From Bacteroidota bacterium (GTDB lineage Bacteria > Bacteroidota > Bacteroidia > Chitinophagales > Chitinophagaceae), in contig JAPLEJ010000008.1 of NCBI GenBank assembly GCA_026391435.1, forward strand, positions 96,033 through 160,032: a stretch of 64,000 nt of DNA, written 5' to 3'. Under the pieces are notes generated by a model. The model was not told the DNA's origin. It saw only the letters and a program-made list of their open reading frames with translations, and ran no database searches. The translations under genes and the position numbers were made by a program. Shown here piece by piece: positions 43,468 through 52,952 of this stretch. The first letter of the stretch is position 1. Each line of letters opens with the position of its first letter.

Positions 43468-44988
43468 TTATTTACCCTCTTTTTTATTGGTTGTATTGAT
43501 TAAAAAATCATTGAACTGCTCGATACTTAAATTTTTGGCAATAATCCGTTTCCCGGAATCTAGTAAATAAAAGGTGGGTGTTTTAAAAACATCATAAAGT
43601 TGTCTAATGGTTGTGGGCTTTCCAGCTTTTACTTCGTTGTTTAAATCGGCTTCCGTTTGGTATGCATGCGTCCATCCCTCTAATTTATTTTCCTTGATAA
43701 ATGTTTTCCATGCAGTCAATTCTTTAAAATTAATGTTCACCGATAAAACTTTTACTTTTAAACCAGACCAAATAGCTTTATAAAATGAATCTACTCTTGG
43801 AATTTCCACTTTACAATGACTACAAGTGGGATCCCAAAACGCTACAAAAGTATAAGGCGCCTTCATGTCATACAAAGAAATCTTTTTATCTTGAATATCG
43901 TTTAAAACCAATTGAGGAGCGGCTAATCCTAATTGATTGGCCATCATACTATAGGCGCGATCGGTAATAGAACGACGTGATGCTTCATTTAATAAAACGG
44001 TATCTCCTTTGGCAAAAAAGTTTTGATAAATATGTAAGAACACTTTATCCTGTCCCATAAATTCTGGAGTAATATATTTATTAGTGAATTTAAATAATAA
44101 GAATGGGAAAATTTCTTTTCCTGTTTTGGCAACGGTTAACATGTATTGTACCTCTTCAATGATTGAATCAGGTTCACGAGAAATATAATTTTTAAAATAC
44201 TCATCTAGCTTTGGTTCAAAAAAGGGAGTGCGCAATAATCTGTCATCGTTAAAAACCACATCATCCCAAAAATGATTTTTTACATAGTAATATGGATATA
44301 CTGAGTCCGCTTTCCCATTTACTATTGGAATCGCAGGCACATCAGGCCTCTGCATTACATTCAGAAAAAAAGCAGTCATCGATTTGGGTTGATTTTTAAT
44401 CACTCCCTGACGATTTTCAACCATTTCTTTTTTCTTGTTATTGTATTGATCTGTAATGGATGTAGAATCTTTTTTATTGGTAGCTGTTTTAAATTTTGTT
44501 TCTAATTCGTTTAATTGACTACCAATTGTATTCATGGCTTTTGAATATTCCTTGAACACATCGTTTTCTTTGCTACCTACAATGACCACATCGGTTAAAT
44601 GCAAAGTGTCAGCTACAATTTTAAAGTGTTGCGCTTCATCTACTAAAAGATCAAATAAAATGGCATATTTAGGGGATACAACAAAATAAATACCAGGCGT
44701 TAATTTTTTTGTGGATTGAAATACACCTTCGCTTTTTTCATTCAATAATGTAGAATCTGCCAACACTCGACTATTACCATAGTTGGTTCCTAAATATATT
44801 TTTACATTTTGATAAGGCTTAAGCGTAATTTGAATGGAATGACCCATTGTAGAGATAACAGTAGGTTTTGTATTCACCGCAGGTGATGCAGTTTTTTTTG
44901 CTTGTGCATGACCTAGGAAGGGCAGCACTAAAAAAACGCCCATTATAAATGCAATGGATCTCGGGGTATTTTTCATTGTATAGTTCAT
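43468..44988 (-). CDS. Secreted TlpA-like thioredoxin-fold protein
   Basis: 506 residues with a signal peptide ending near LGHAQA. Residues about 40-350 form a long N-terminal part of the kind found before TlpA domains in Bacteroidota (DUF4369/DUF5106-like), and the C-terminal thioredoxin domain carries AFWDPTCSHCKVEIPRVDSFY with a CSHC active site and TPTFYLLDSGKRI with the cis-Pro. It is probably a periplasmic thiol oxidoreductase, perhaps for cytochrome maturation or stress. An in-frame ATG four codons later (44976) is an equally good start. Confidence 0.88.
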   Translation of the reverse strand: MNYTMKNTPRSIAFIMGVFLVLPFLGHAQAKKTASPAVNTKPTVISTMGHSIQITLKPYQNVKIYLGTNYGNSRVLADSTLLNEKSEGVFQSTKKLTPGIYFVVSPKYAILFDLLVDEAQHFKIVADTLHLTDVVIVGSKENDVFKEYSKAMNTIGSQLNELETKFKTATNKKDSTSITDQYNNKKKEMVENRQGVIKNQPKSMTAFFLNVMQRPDVPAIPIVNGKADSVYPYYYVKNHFWDDVVFNDDRLLRTPFFEPKLDEYFKNYISREPDSIIEEVQYMLTVAKTGKEIFPFLLFKFTNKYITPEFMGQDKVFLHIYQNFFAKGDTVLLNEASRRSITDRAYSMMANQLGLAAPQLVLNDIQDKKISLYDMKAPYTFVAFWDPTCSHCKVEIPRVDSFYKAIWSGLKVKVLSVNINFKELTAWKTFIKENKLEGWTHAYQTEADLNNEVKAGKPTTIRQLYDVFKTPTFYLLDSGKRIIAKNLSIEQFNDFLINTTNKKEGK

Positions 44989-45113
44989 ATTAGATATATC
45001 CTATTATAAGGTGAAAAGAAGAATTCTTTGAAAGGTTTGTAAAAATAACATAATAAGTATAAATCTACTTACAATTAATAGCCACTTTTACTATTAATTT
45101 AATGATAGCATAG

Positions 45114-45121
45114 TACCTTTG
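45114..45121 (+). promoter_or_regulatory. -7 element TACCTTTG abutting the rlmD start
   Basis: A perfect TAnnTTTG match ends five bases before GTG 45127. A leaderless mRNA beginning at the GTG would be expected. Confidence 0.5.
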
Positions 45122-45126
45122 TTTCT

Positions 45127-46557
45127 GTGAGAAAAAATAAGCCGGTCACTATACTAGAACAAGTATTAATTGAAGATTATGCTGCCGAAGGGAAGTCGCT
45201 TGCTAGAGTGAATGGCAAGGTTATTTTTGTAGAAGGAGCTGTTCCGGGTGATGTAGTGGATATACAACTTCAAAAAAACAAAGCAGATTGGGGCGAGGGC
45301 TTTGTAAAACATTTTCATACTTATTCTCCTATTCGAGTAAAGCCTTTTTGTTCTCATTTTGGCGTTTGCGGTGGATGCCAATGGCAGATGCTGCCTTATG
45401 AGCAACAATTAGTGTATAAACACAAACAGGTTTTTGATAATTTAACGCGTATTGCAAAAGTTGCCTTACCGGAAATCCCACCCATCTTAGGAGCATTGGA
45501 AACACAAGCTTATCGAAATAAGGTGGAATATACTTTTGCCACCGAAAAATTTATTCCATTCGAGGAGTTCAAAGCTATGAAGGCAGCAGGATTGGAACCT
45601 AAAAACACACCTGGGGCAGGCGGTTTTCATGCTAGGGGATTTTTTGAAAAGGTGGTAGAAGTAGATACCTGTTATTTACAAGCCGAACCTACCAATGAAA
45701 TTAGAAAAACTACTGTTCAATTTGCGATTGAAAATGATATGCCGTTTTATAATATCAAACAACACCAAGGATGGTTACGTAATATGTTTATACGCAATAC
45801 CACCAAAGGTGAGTGGATGGTTAACTTGATATTAGGCTATGATGGTGCAGAAAAAAGAGAAGCACTTTTGAATTTGTTATTAAAAAAGTTTCCTCAAATC
45901 ACCACACTATTGTATACCATCAATGAAAAACGAAATGATAGCATGCAGGACTTAGTCCCTCAAATTTATTTTGGCAATGGTTACATTACAGAAGTATTAG
46001 AAAACTTTGAATTTAAAATAAGTCCTAAATCATTTTTTCAAACCAATTCAAAGCAAGCCGAACGCTTATACCAAGTGACGCGTAGTTTTGCTGAGCTTAC
46101 TGGTAAAGAAGTGGTGTATGATTTATATTGTGGCACAGGGAGCATTGGTATATTTTGTAGTCAACAAGCTAAAAAAATCATTGGGGTAGAAGTGGTTGCT
46201 GAAGCCATTGAGGACGCCAAAGAAAATGCACGAATTAATCAATTATCCCAAACTGCTTTTTTTGCTGGAGATGTTATTGATATTTGCGATGATGCTTTTT
46301 TTGATACCCATGGGAAGCCCGATGTGATTATAACGGATCCCCCAAGGGCAGGCATGCATGATAAATTAGTCAAAAAATTATTAGAAATTCAAGCGCCTCT
46401 AATAGTATATGTAAGTTGTAATCCTGCAACACAGGCCAGGGACTTATCTTTATTGGGTGAAAAATATACAGTGACTAAAATTCAGCCCGTTGATATGTTT
46501 CCTCATACTTTACATATTGAAAATGTCGTTCAATTAAAACGAACCGATTTATTATAA
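45127..46557 (+). CDS. rlmD: 23S rRNA (uracil-C5)-methyltransferase RlmD family
   Basis: 476 residues starting with GTG. Order: TRAM domain (about 8-65), Fe-S cluster cysteines in PFCSHFGVCGGCQWQMLPYEQQ, a central RNA-binding domain, and the SAM methyltransferase domain with VYDLYCGTGSIGIFC, ITDPPRAGMHDKL and YVSCNPATQARDL containing the catalytic Cys. RlmD methylates U1939 of 23S rRNA; RumB/TrmA relatives are alternatives and the intact cluster plus TRAM favours RlmD. It begins with its own promoter and is followed after 15 bases by the rhomboid gene. Confidence 0.93.
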   Translation: MRKNKPVTILEQVLIEDYAAEGKSLARVNGKVIFVEGAVPGDVVDIQLQKNKADWGEGFVKHFHTYSPIRVKPFCSHFGVCGGCQWQMLPYEQQLVYKHKQVFDNLTRIAKVALPEIPPILGALETQAYRNKVEYTFATEKFIPFEEFKAMKAAGLEPKNTPGAGGFHARGFFEKVVEVDTCYLQAEPTNEIRKTTVQFAIENDMPFYNIKQHQGWLRNMFIRNTTKGEWMVNLILGYDGAEKREALLNLLLKKFPQITTLLYTINEKRNDSMQDLVPQIYFGNGYITEVLENFEFKISPKSFFQTNSKQAERLYQVTRSFAELTGKEVVYDLYCGTGSIGIFCSQQAKKIIGVEVVAEAIEDAKENARINQLSQTAFFAGDVIDICDDAFFDTHGKPDVIITDPPRAGMHDKLVKKLLEIQAPLIVYVSCNPATQARDLSLLGEKYTVTKIQPVDMFPHTLHIENVVQLKRTDLL

Positions 46558-46572
46558 CAAATAAAATACAGC

Positions 46573-47394
46573 ATGAATCAATTTAGGCCTACTCGATTTG
46601 AAGTTTTACCTACTGTTATTAAAAATCTTTTAATTATTAATGGATTAATATTTTTAGCACAGAATACATTTGGTGGACCTGCCAGTTCTTTTTCGTTCGA
46701 GGATTATTTTGCATTACATGCATGGCAAAGTAACTTATATCAACCATGGCAATTAATTACGCATATGTTTTTGCATGGTGATTTTGGACATATATTAGGA
46801 AATATGTTTGCTTTATGGATGTTTGGATCCATCCTTGAAAATGTGTGGGGACCTAAGCGATTTTTATTGTTTTACTTTTTATGTGGCGTAGGAGCAGCAG
46901 TCATTCACTTACTTATTTTATCTTATGAAAATATTGCTTTGGGTAATGAGTATCAAACTTTATTAACCTTAAGTAAATCCAATGCAGCTGGCTTTAGTGA
47001 TGCACTCATTAAGTATGCGCAATCACATCATATTCCTTTAAGTCGCATTTTAAGTGATAATAAAGTAAGCTTGTCAACACCAGGCTTCGCACCAGAGCTT
47101 ATGGATTTGATCACTACTTATTATAATAAGTCAATTAATACAGCAACTTTAGGTGCGAGTGGTGCCGTCTTTGGAATATTAATTGCATTTGTATATTTAT
47201 TCCCTAATACCTATATCTATATTTATTTTCTATTTCCTATAAAAGCAAAGTGGCTAGGTATTTTATATTTTGCTTTTGAATTATATAAAGCATTAGAAAA
47301 TTCAGCAGGGGACAATGTAGCAAGATGGGCGCATGTAGGTGGTGCAATCGTTGGCTTTTTGTTGGTCTATATTTGGAAGAAAAAAGGGCACTAG
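46573..47394 (+). CDS. Rhomboid-family intramembrane serine protease
   Basis: 273 residues with six or so helices. The catalytic Ser is in LGASGAVFGILIAFV and the His in ARWAHVGGAIVGFLL, and the WQLITHMFLHGDFGHILGNMFALWMFG block has the conserved His/Asn of helix 2. It cleaves membrane proteins within the bilayer. A roughly 70-residue insert (about 115-190) between helices is typical of Bacteroidota forms. It is followed 30 bases later by a related protein that lacks the active site. Confidence 0.95.
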   Translation: MNQFRPTRFEVLPTVIKNLLIINGLIFLAQNTFGGPASSFSFEDYFALHAWQSNLYQPWQLITHMFLHGDFGHILGNMFALWMFGSILENVWGPKRFLLFYFLCGVGAAVIHLLILSYENIALGNEYQTLLTLSKSNAAGFSDALIKYAQSHHIPLSRILSDNKVSLSTPGFAPELMDLITTYYNKSINTATLGASGAVFGILIAFVYLFPNTYIYIYFLFPIKAKWLGILYFAFELYKALENSAGDNVARWAHVGGAIVGFLLVYIWKKKGH

Positions 47395-47424
47395 TTTTTA
47401 TCATATCGGTTTTAAAAATATAAA

Positions 47425-48138
47425 ATGCAGCAGCGTACAACACAAAAACCATTATTAGGATCAGATAACAATGCATTGGTGGCATTATTGGCGATTCATT
47501 TGGTGTCCTATGCCTTATTGGGCTTTTTAAAAGTGATTTACTTTTTAGATAGTACTCCTATTGAGCAATTTTATAAAAATGTTTTTCATCTTTTTACATT
47601 ACCCACCAACGATATGGTTTGGCTAAAACAACCTTGGAGTTTATTTACCTATTATTGGATACATGATGGGTTTTGGGGTTTGTTTACCAATATGATCTGG
47701 TTAAGTGTTTTTGGGTATGTTTTACAAAACAAGCAATTCAACCAACATTTATTTCCTATTTATTTTTATAGCGGCTTTATTAGCGGTCTTTCATTTTTAT
47801 TAATTTCTTTAAATGGCCAACTAACATTGCCATTAATGGGGGCAAATATGACCGTCACCGCTATAGTAGTAGCGGCTAGTCTTTTGATTCCTCAATATAA
47901 ATTTTTACCTCATATTGGAAAAGGCATCCCTTTATGGATCATTGCCCTACTCTATTTTGTTATACAGACAACAAGCTTAACACAATATCCATTAGCGAAT
48001 ACCATAGTGACAATCATTGCTGGTTTGGTAGGCGTTGTTTATGTGTTGTTATTAAAAAGGGGGACTGATTTAGGAAAATGGATGCATAATTTATTACATT
48101 GGTTAAACAAAAGTGCAGCTCCTAAAACCAATGGCTAA
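47425..48138 (+). CDS. Rhomboid-like protein lacking catalytic Ser and His
   Basis: 237 residues. The second-helix block PWSLFTYYWIHDGFWGLFTNMIWLSVFGYVL aligns with the same region of the upstream protease, including the His/Asn positions, but where the protease has GASGAVFG this protein has GANMTVTA, and the C-terminal AxxAHVGG motif is missing. It is therefore probably a pseudoprotease, as known for iRhoms and derlins, which bind membrane substrates without cutting. It sits 30 bases after the active protease and its stop overlaps the next start by eight bases. Confidence 0.8.
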   Translation: MQQRTTQKPLLGSDNNALVALLAIHLVSYALLGFLKVIYFLDSTPIEQFYKNVFHLFTLPTNDMVWLKQPWSLFTYYWIHDGFWGLFTNMIWLSVFGYVLQNKQFNQHLFPIYFYSGFISGLSFLLISLNGQLTLPLMGANMTVTAIVVAASLLIPQYKFLPHIGKGIPLWIIALLYFVIQTTSLTQYPLANTIVTIIAGLVGVVYVLLLKRGTDLGKWMHNLLHWLNKSAAPKTNG

Positions 48139-49243
48139 AAAATCTCGTATACGACGCTTTAGTAAAAAGCTTTTTTTAATCATACAGATAGTGTTATCTG
48201 TTTTGTTTTTATATCCTTTATTTATTACACCACTCCCGCTTATTTGGATCAACGGATTTTTGGGGTTGATGGCACCCTATATCGTATTGGCTCAATTATT
48301 ATTACTTATTTTATGGTTAGTTGCTAAGCCTTGGCTATCTCTTATTCCAGTATTCACTTTAGCCATTGGCTGGAAAACAATCATTGCATTGTTTGCTTGG
48401 CATCCAGGTATGACAATGGCGCAAAAAAAGAAAAATAATAATTGTCGTATCATTAGTTGGAATGTGAAAGGCTTTAATGGCAATCAAGTAACCAGTACTT
48501 TAAAATTACGCACACAGGATATTGCTTATTCAATTCAAAAATGGAATCCAGATATCATTTGTATGCAGGAATACAATACTAATGATTTGCCTAATGACAT
48601 TGCCAATCATGCCACTTATTTTAATAAAAATTATCCTTTTAATTTTTTCTCAAAGGATAATGAAAAAACGGATAAAGCTTATTTTTCGGGATGCATCATC
48701 TTTTCTAAATATAAAATTATCAATTCGCAACGTATTGGTTATACGAATCAGGAGTCGCTTATTTATGTTGACTTATTAAAAGGAGATGATACCATTCGTG
48801 TTTTTACCACTCATTTGGCTTCCTACCGTTTTAAGGAAGATGATTTTATCGCACTTGATGCAACGACACAATCCAGTTCAATTGATATTAAAGGCAAAAA
48901 AGGGATTATTCGAAAAATGCGTAATGCTTTTGTAGAACGCGCTGTGCAGGCCGAAATGGTCCGACATTACTTGGATCAAAGTCCATACCCAGCGATTATT
49001 TCAGGTGATTTTAATGATGTACCTAGCTCCTATACCTACAAAACGATTAAAGGAGACTGGGGGGATGCTTTTATAGATAAAGGTTTTGGTGTTGGGGCTT
49101 CCTATATGGGCATATCACCCACACTTCGGATTGATTATATCTTATTTAATGCGGCTTGGAAAACAAAGGGCTGGGAATCATTAGATGAAAATTTAAGCGA
49201 TCACCATATGGCCATCGCCGACCTTCAGTTGCTTAAGAATTAA
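48131..49243 (+). CDS. Endonuclease/exonuclease/phosphatase family membrane protein
   Basis: 370 residues from ATG 48131 (MAKKSRIRRFSK); an earlier start at 48113 would increase the overlap with the upstream gene. Three membrane helices fill the first 105 residues, followed by an EEP (DNase I-like) domain with IISWNVKGFNG, CMQEYNT, VFTTHLASYRF, ISGDFNDVPSSY, RIDYILFN and the C-terminal SDHHMAIA, so all catalytic His/Asp residues are present. The domain should face the periplasm and cut a phosphodiester, possibly of a lipid. The overlap with the pseudo-rhomboid gene suggests translational coupling. Confidence 0.88.
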   Translation: MAKKSRIRRFSKKLFLIIQIVLSVLFLYPLFITPLPLIWINGFLGLMAPYIVLAQLLLLILWLVAKPWLSLIPVFTLAIGWKTIIALFAWHPGMTMAQKKKNNNCRIISWNVKGFNGNQVTSTLKLRTQDIAYSIQKWNPDIICMQEYNTNDLPNDIANHATYFNKNYPFNFFSKDNEKTDKAYFSGCIIFSKYKIINSQRIGYTNQESLIYVDLLKGDDTIRVFTTHLASYRFKEDDFIALDATTQSSSIDIKGKKGIIRKMRNAFVERAVQAEMVRHYLDQSPYPAIISGDFNDVPSSYTYKTIKGDWGDAFIDKGFGVGASYMGISPTLRIDYILFNAAWKTKGWESLDENLSDHHMAIADLQLLKN

Positions 49244-49268
49244 CCCTCTATATTTATTGAAAATAAAA

Positions 49269-49276
49269 TATCTTTG
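49269..49276 (+). promoter_or_regulatory. -7 element for cysS
   Basis: TATCTTTG, perfect TAnnTTTG, 14 bases before the cysS ATG. Confidence 0.5.
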
Positions 49277-49290
49277 AGGCAATAAAAGCC

Positions 49291-50796
49291 ATGGCACTCA
49301 AAATATATAATTCACTTACGCGTCAAAAGGAAGTTTTTAAACCCTTACAAGCGCCCCATGTTGGGATGTATGTTTGTGGACCTACGGTGAGCGGTGAAAG
49401 CCATTTAGGACATGCCCGACCATTTATTACATTTGATGTGGTGTATCGCTATTTAATACACAAGGGATACAAGGTGCGCTATGTAAGAAACATCACCGAT
49501 GCAGGACATTTTGAGGAAGAGGGAAAAGTAGCAGACGATAAAATTAGTTCCAAAGCCATTTTAGAAAAATTAGAGCCCATGGAGTTGGTGCAAAAGTACA
49601 CGCACTTATATCATTGGGCCATGGATCAATTCAATAATTTACCACCCAGCATTGAACCCACTGCAACAGGACATATTATTGAGCAAATAGAGATGATTAA
49701 AAAAATCATAAAAGATGGTTATGCTTATGAAGCCAATGGTTCGGTTTATTTTGATGTATTAAAATACAACGAAGACTATACTAAAAAAAATCAGCCCTAT
49801 GGTATTTTAAGTGGACGCAATGTAGAGGATCAGTTAGATACATCTCGTGAGCTAGACAATCAAGATGAGAAAAAAAATAAAGTAGATTTTGCTTTATGGA
49901 AAAAAGCGCCAGCTGAACACATCATGCGTTGGCAAAGCCCATGGGGAGAGGGTTTCCCGGGTTGGCATATTGAGTGCTCGGCGATGGCAACAAAATATTT
50001 AGGAAAAAAATTTGATATACACGGCGGAGGAATGGATTTACAATTTCCGCATCATGAATGTGAAATTGCACAAAGCACAGTATGCAATCATGAAATACCA
50101 GCTCGTTATTGGATGCATAATAATATGATAACCATCAATGGCCGTAAGATGGGTAAGAGCTATAATAATGTCATTAAATTAAGTGAACTATTTGATGGTT
50201 CACATCCTATTTTGACTCAGGCATATACGCCCATGACCGTTCGATTTTTTATATTACAAAGTCAATATCGAGGAACACTTGATTTTAGCAATGAAGCATT
50301 GCAGGCATCAGAAAAAGCATTGCGTCGTTTGATGGAAGCTTATGAGTGGTTAAAAACACAAACATTTCAGACCGGCAGTACCGCAAAAGACAAAACATTA
50401 GATGTACAAATAAATACATGGCTTAATGAGCTCACCGAGTTCATGGATGATGATATTAATACAGCGAAAGTGGTAGCCAATTTATTTGAGATTATCCCTA
50501 CACTAAATTCACTTAAGGATAAGCATATTACTTCAGATGCTATATCGGGGGACACTTGGGTAAAAACCCAACAACAGCTTGAATTATTTATTGAAAATAT
50601 ATTAGGACTTAAAGTGGAATCGGGCGCTCATCGCCATCAATTAAATGGCGTCATAGATTTACTTATTGAAATTCGTAAAGAGGCCAAGGCGCGTAAGGAT
50701 TTTGCGACCAGCGATAAAATCCGAAATCAATTAACGGATATGGGTATTCATCTTAAGGATGAAAAAGACGGTGCAATGAGTTACACTTTTGATTAG
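49291..50796 (+). CDS. cysS: Cysteinyl-tRNA synthetase
   Basis: 501 residues. Class I synthetase charging tRNA-Cys. The N-terminal [24 protein letters not shown] contains the zinc-binding Cys and the HIGH-like SHLGHAR; the other zinc ligands are in [10 protein letters not shown] and [10 protein letters not shown]. The KMSKS loop reads KMGKS ([11 protein letters not shown]), a known variation. A C-terminal helical anticodon-binding domain ([22 protein letters not shown]) completes it. It has its own promoter and converges with the MerC gene. Confidence 0.97.
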   Translation: MALKIYNSLTRQKEVFKPLQAPHVGMYVCGPTVSGESHLGHARPFITFDVVYRYLIHKGYKVRYVRNITDAGHFEEEGKVADDKISSKAILEKLEPMELVQKYTHLYHWAMDQFNNLPPSIEPTATGHIIEQIEMIKKIIKDGYAYEANGSVYFDVLKYNEDYTKKNQPYGILSGRNVEDQLDTSRELDNQDEKKNKVDFALWKKAPAEHIMRWQSPWGEGFPGWHIECSAMATKYLGKKFDIHGGGMDLQFPHHECEIAQSTVCNHEIPARYWMHNNMITINGRKMGKSYNNVIKLSELFDGSHPILTQAYTPMTVRFFILQSQYRGTLDFSNEALQASEKALRRLMEAYEWLKTQTFQTGSTAKDKTLDVQINTWLNELTEFMDDDINTAKVVANLFEIIPTLNSLKDKHITSDAISGDTWVKTQQQLELFIENILGLKVESGAHRHQLNGVIDLLIEIRKEAKARKDFATSDKIRNQLTDMGIHLKDEKDGAMSYTFD

Positions 50797-50819
50797 AAAA
50801 TTTCTTTTACAAAAATGAT

Positions 50820-51212
50820 TTAATGATCACAATCATCAGCATGTGCATGGTTGTGCATTCTGCAACTATTGTGATTATTAATGTGTGCTATAATGATAAA
50901 AAAGGCAGCAGGAAATAATAAAATAATATCCCATTCTCTAAATATCATTCTACTCAACATTAATACAATGCCTAGGGAAAATAAAAAGAGAGGGCGCAGT
51001 GAATGATGGTGTTTTTTATAGCCATGGTATAATGAATAAGCTCCAATACCAAAGGAAAGCAATATCATTCCGAGTTCAAATCGGGTATTATGTAAAATAT
51101 TAATCCCCAATAAGGGCAGGGAGCTAAAAAATAAAGGCAATAGAGCGCAATGAATGGCGCAAGCCAAAGAAGCTCCAATTCCTATTGCGTCCCAATTCCA
51201 TTTTTTAAACAT
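50820..51212 (-). CDS. MerC-domain membrane protein with His/Cys-rich tail
   Basis: 130 residues from ATG 51212. The frame is open to 51323, but a perfect -7 box sits just before 51212 and the family N-terminus (WNWDAIGIGASLACAIHCALLPLFF) begins here. Four hydrophobic helices follow, with the MerC Cys in ACAIHC. The C-terminus HINNHNSCRMHNHAHADDCDH is rich in metal-binding His and Cys. MerC-domain proteins of Bacteroidota are thought to move metals, and mercury transport is only the founding example. It is divergent from a SCO1-family copper chaperone gene, which suggests a copper or zinc role. Confidence 0.87.
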   Translation of the reverse strand: MFKKWNWDAIGIGASLACAIHCALLPLFFSSLPLLGINILHNTRFELGMILLSFGIGAYSLYHGYKKHHHSLRPLFLFSLGIVLMLSRMIFREWDIILLFPAAFFIIIAHINNHNSCRMHNHAHADDCDH

Positions 51213-51216
51213 ATTA

Positions 51217-51224
51217 CAAAGATA
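51217..51224 (-). promoter_or_regulatory. -7 element abutting the MerC start
   Basis: TATCTTTG on the minus strand, perfect TAnnTTTG, ending four bases before ATG 51212. It settles the start codon. Confidence 0.55.
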
Positions 51225-51239
51225 ATCCAATGTTGGCTT

Positions 51240-51259
51240 ACTTGCACAACTAAGCAAGT
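51240..51259. promoter_or_regulatory. Palindrome ACTTGC-N8-GCAAGT between MerC and SCO1 promoters
   Basis: A perfect six-base inverted repeat with eight bases between the halves, midway between the divergent -7 boxes at 51217-51224 and 51278-51285, where both -33 elements would lie. A single bound regulator could control both genes; a metal sensor is the natural guess from gene content. Confidence 0.45.
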
Positions 51260-51277
51260 GTTCCCCTAAAATAATAT

Positions 51278-51285
51278 TACCTTTG
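51278..51285 (+). promoter_or_regulatory. -7 element for the SCO1-SDR operon
   Basis: TACCTTTG, perfect TAnnTTTG, leaving a leader of roughly 55 bases. The leader contains a 13-codon frame (ATG at 51295, MISGIICLFIGLN) whose stop falls just before the SCO1 start; its use is unknown. Confidence 0.5.
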
Positions 51286-51342
51286 TTCTGCAAAATGATA
51301 AGCGGAATCATCTGCCTTTTCATTGGATTAAATTAAAAAAAT

Positions 51343-51951
51343 ATGACGAAGAAAACTGGATTTTATCTTTTATTTTTTACAGTATTATTACTAGGTTTTT
51401 ATTATTTTTCATTTAGAGGAACCGATAATTGGAAAGTGAAAATGCCTATTTTGAGTTATGTACAACCTTTTCAGTTTACCAATCAGGATGGACAAGCTTT
51501 TACAGATAAAAATTTATTAAATAAAATTACGGTGGTTGAATATTTTTTTACTACTTGTAAGGGGATCTGTCCAAAATTGAATACCAACATGAAACAGGTA
51601 TATGAAATTTATAAAAACGAACCCGATTTTCAAATTGTGTCACATACCTGTAACCCAGGTACAGATTCAGTTTCGGTATTAAAGCATTATTCAGACTCCC
51701 TAAAAGTGAATACACAAAAATGGATTTTTTTAACTGGGCGCAAGGACAGTTTGTATCAAATGGCGAGGGGTTCTTATTTATTAGATGACCCCAAAAATAA
51801 TGTAGAAAAAATAGAAGATCAGTTTATGCATACCCAATTTTTTGCTTTAGTTGATAAACAGGGTAAAGTACGCGGTAAAATTTATGACGGTCTTAAAGTG
51901 CTCGAAGTAGAGCAATTAAAACAAGATATTGCCAAACTATTAAAAGAATAA
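51343..51951 (+). CDS. SCO1/SenC family copper chaperone
   Basis: 202 residues with an N-terminal membrane anchor (about 7-24) and a thioredoxin-like SCO domain. Copper ligands are the two Cys in YFFTTCKGICPKLNTNM and the His in MHTQFFALVDKQGKVRG. SCO proteins deliver copper to the CuA site of cytochrome oxidase. No oxidase gene is nearby; instead the gene is divergent from the MerC-domain gene and followed after four bases by an extended SDR. Confidence 0.94.
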   Translation: MTKKTGFYLLFFTVLLLGFYYFSFRGTDNWKVKMPILSYVQPFQFTNQDGQAFTDKNLLNKITVVEYFFTTCKGICPKLNTNMKQVYEIYKNEPDFQIVSHTCNPGTDSVSVLKHYSDSLKVNTQKWIFLTGRKDSLYQMARGSYLLDDPKNNVEKIEDQFMHTQFFALVDKQGKVRGKIYDGLKVLEVEQLKQDIAKLLKE

Positions 51952-51955
51952 ACGA

Positions 51956-52933
51956 ATGATTTTTGTAACAGGTGCAAGTGGTTTAGTAGGCTCTCATTTA
52001 ATCAAGTCATTGTTGTCGCAAAACAAACAAGTAGTGGCTTTGTATAGAAATACGATACCTGATTTTGAGGGTGCAGAAAAAGTGACTTGGATATTAGGCG
52101 ATATATTAGACATTGTTTCTTTAGAAAAAGCAATGAATGTTGCTCAGCAGGTTTACCACTGCGCAGCCATTGTTTCTTTTGCACCTAAGGATCGCCAAAA
52201 AATGTTAAAAGCAAATCAGGAAGGCACTGCTAATGTCGTGAATGTTTGTTTGGATAAAAAAATACAAAAGTTAGTATATGTAAGTTCTGTGGCGGCACTT
52301 GGTCGTATTAGAGTTGATGCTGCAATAGATGAAACCATGAATTGGACTCCTGAATCTAGCAATAGCGTGTATGGCCAAACCAAGTATTTAGCAGAGATGG
52401 AAGTGTGGAGAGGTATGGCTGAGGGTTTACAAGTAGCTATTGTGAACCCAGTGATCATATTAGGTTCTGGTGATTGGACAAAAGGGTCTTCTGAAATTTT
52501 TAAATCAGCTTATGATTCATTTCCATGGTACACAAATGGCGTAAGTGGATTTGTAGATGTGATGGATGTGGTGGATGCGATGCAATTATTAATGGACAGT
52601 CCCATCAGCGGGCAACGATATATCATTAGTGCCGAAAATCTAAAGTATCAATCTGTATTTAGTTTAATAGCACAAGCATTTAATAAACGTCCTCCCTATC
52701 GACGCGTCACGCCTTTCTTAACGGCGATTGTTTGGCGTTTAGAGGCCATCAAAGGTCTTTTAACAGGTAAGTCGCCTTTATTAACCAAGGAAACAGCTGC
52801 AACTGCAGAAGCAGTGGTTCATTTTGATAATAGTAAATTATTAAAGGCTTTCCCTGCATTTAAATATCGCCCCATTCCGGAAAGCATTAAACGCATTTGT
52901 TTGGAACTAAAGCAGCTTCATCATTTGAGCTAG
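51956..52933 (+). CDS. NAD-dependent epimerase/dehydratase family protein (extended SDR)
   Basis: 325 residues. The nucleotide-binding motif is FVTGASGLVGSHLIKSL at the N-terminus, the Asp/Val second strand is WILGDILD, YHCAAIVSF follows, and the catalytic Ser and YxxxK are in YVSSVAALGRI and YGQTKYLAEME. It resembles dihydroflavonol reductase-like or NAD-dependent sugar epimerase proteins common in Bacteroidota; I cannot assign the substrate. It begins four bases after the SCO1 gene. Confidence 0.87.
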   Translation: MIFVTGASGLVGSHLIKSLLSQNKQVVALYRNTIPDFEGAEKVTWILGDILDIVSLEKAMNVAQQVYHCAAIVSFAPKDRQKMLKANQEGTANVVNVCLDKKIQKLVYVSSVAALGRIRVDAAIDETMNWTPESSNSVYGQTKYLAEMEVWRGMAEGLQVAIVNPVIILGSGDWTKGSSEIFKSAYDSFPWYTNGVSGFVDVMDVVDAMQLLMDSPISGQRYIISAENLKYQSVFSLIAQAFNKRPPYRRVTPFLTAIVWRLEAIKGLLTGKSPLLTKETAATAEAVVHFDNSKLLKAFPAFKYRPIPESIKRICLELKQLHHLS

Positions 52934-52952
52934 GAAATGTAGTATCAGATAT

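Noticed and set aside
51213..51323. N-terminal extension of the MerC-domain protein, with a Cys-containing segment
   Set aside because: A perfect -7 box lies inside it just before ATG 51212 and it contains the divergent SCO1 promoter and the palindrome; it is regulatory DNA, not coding.
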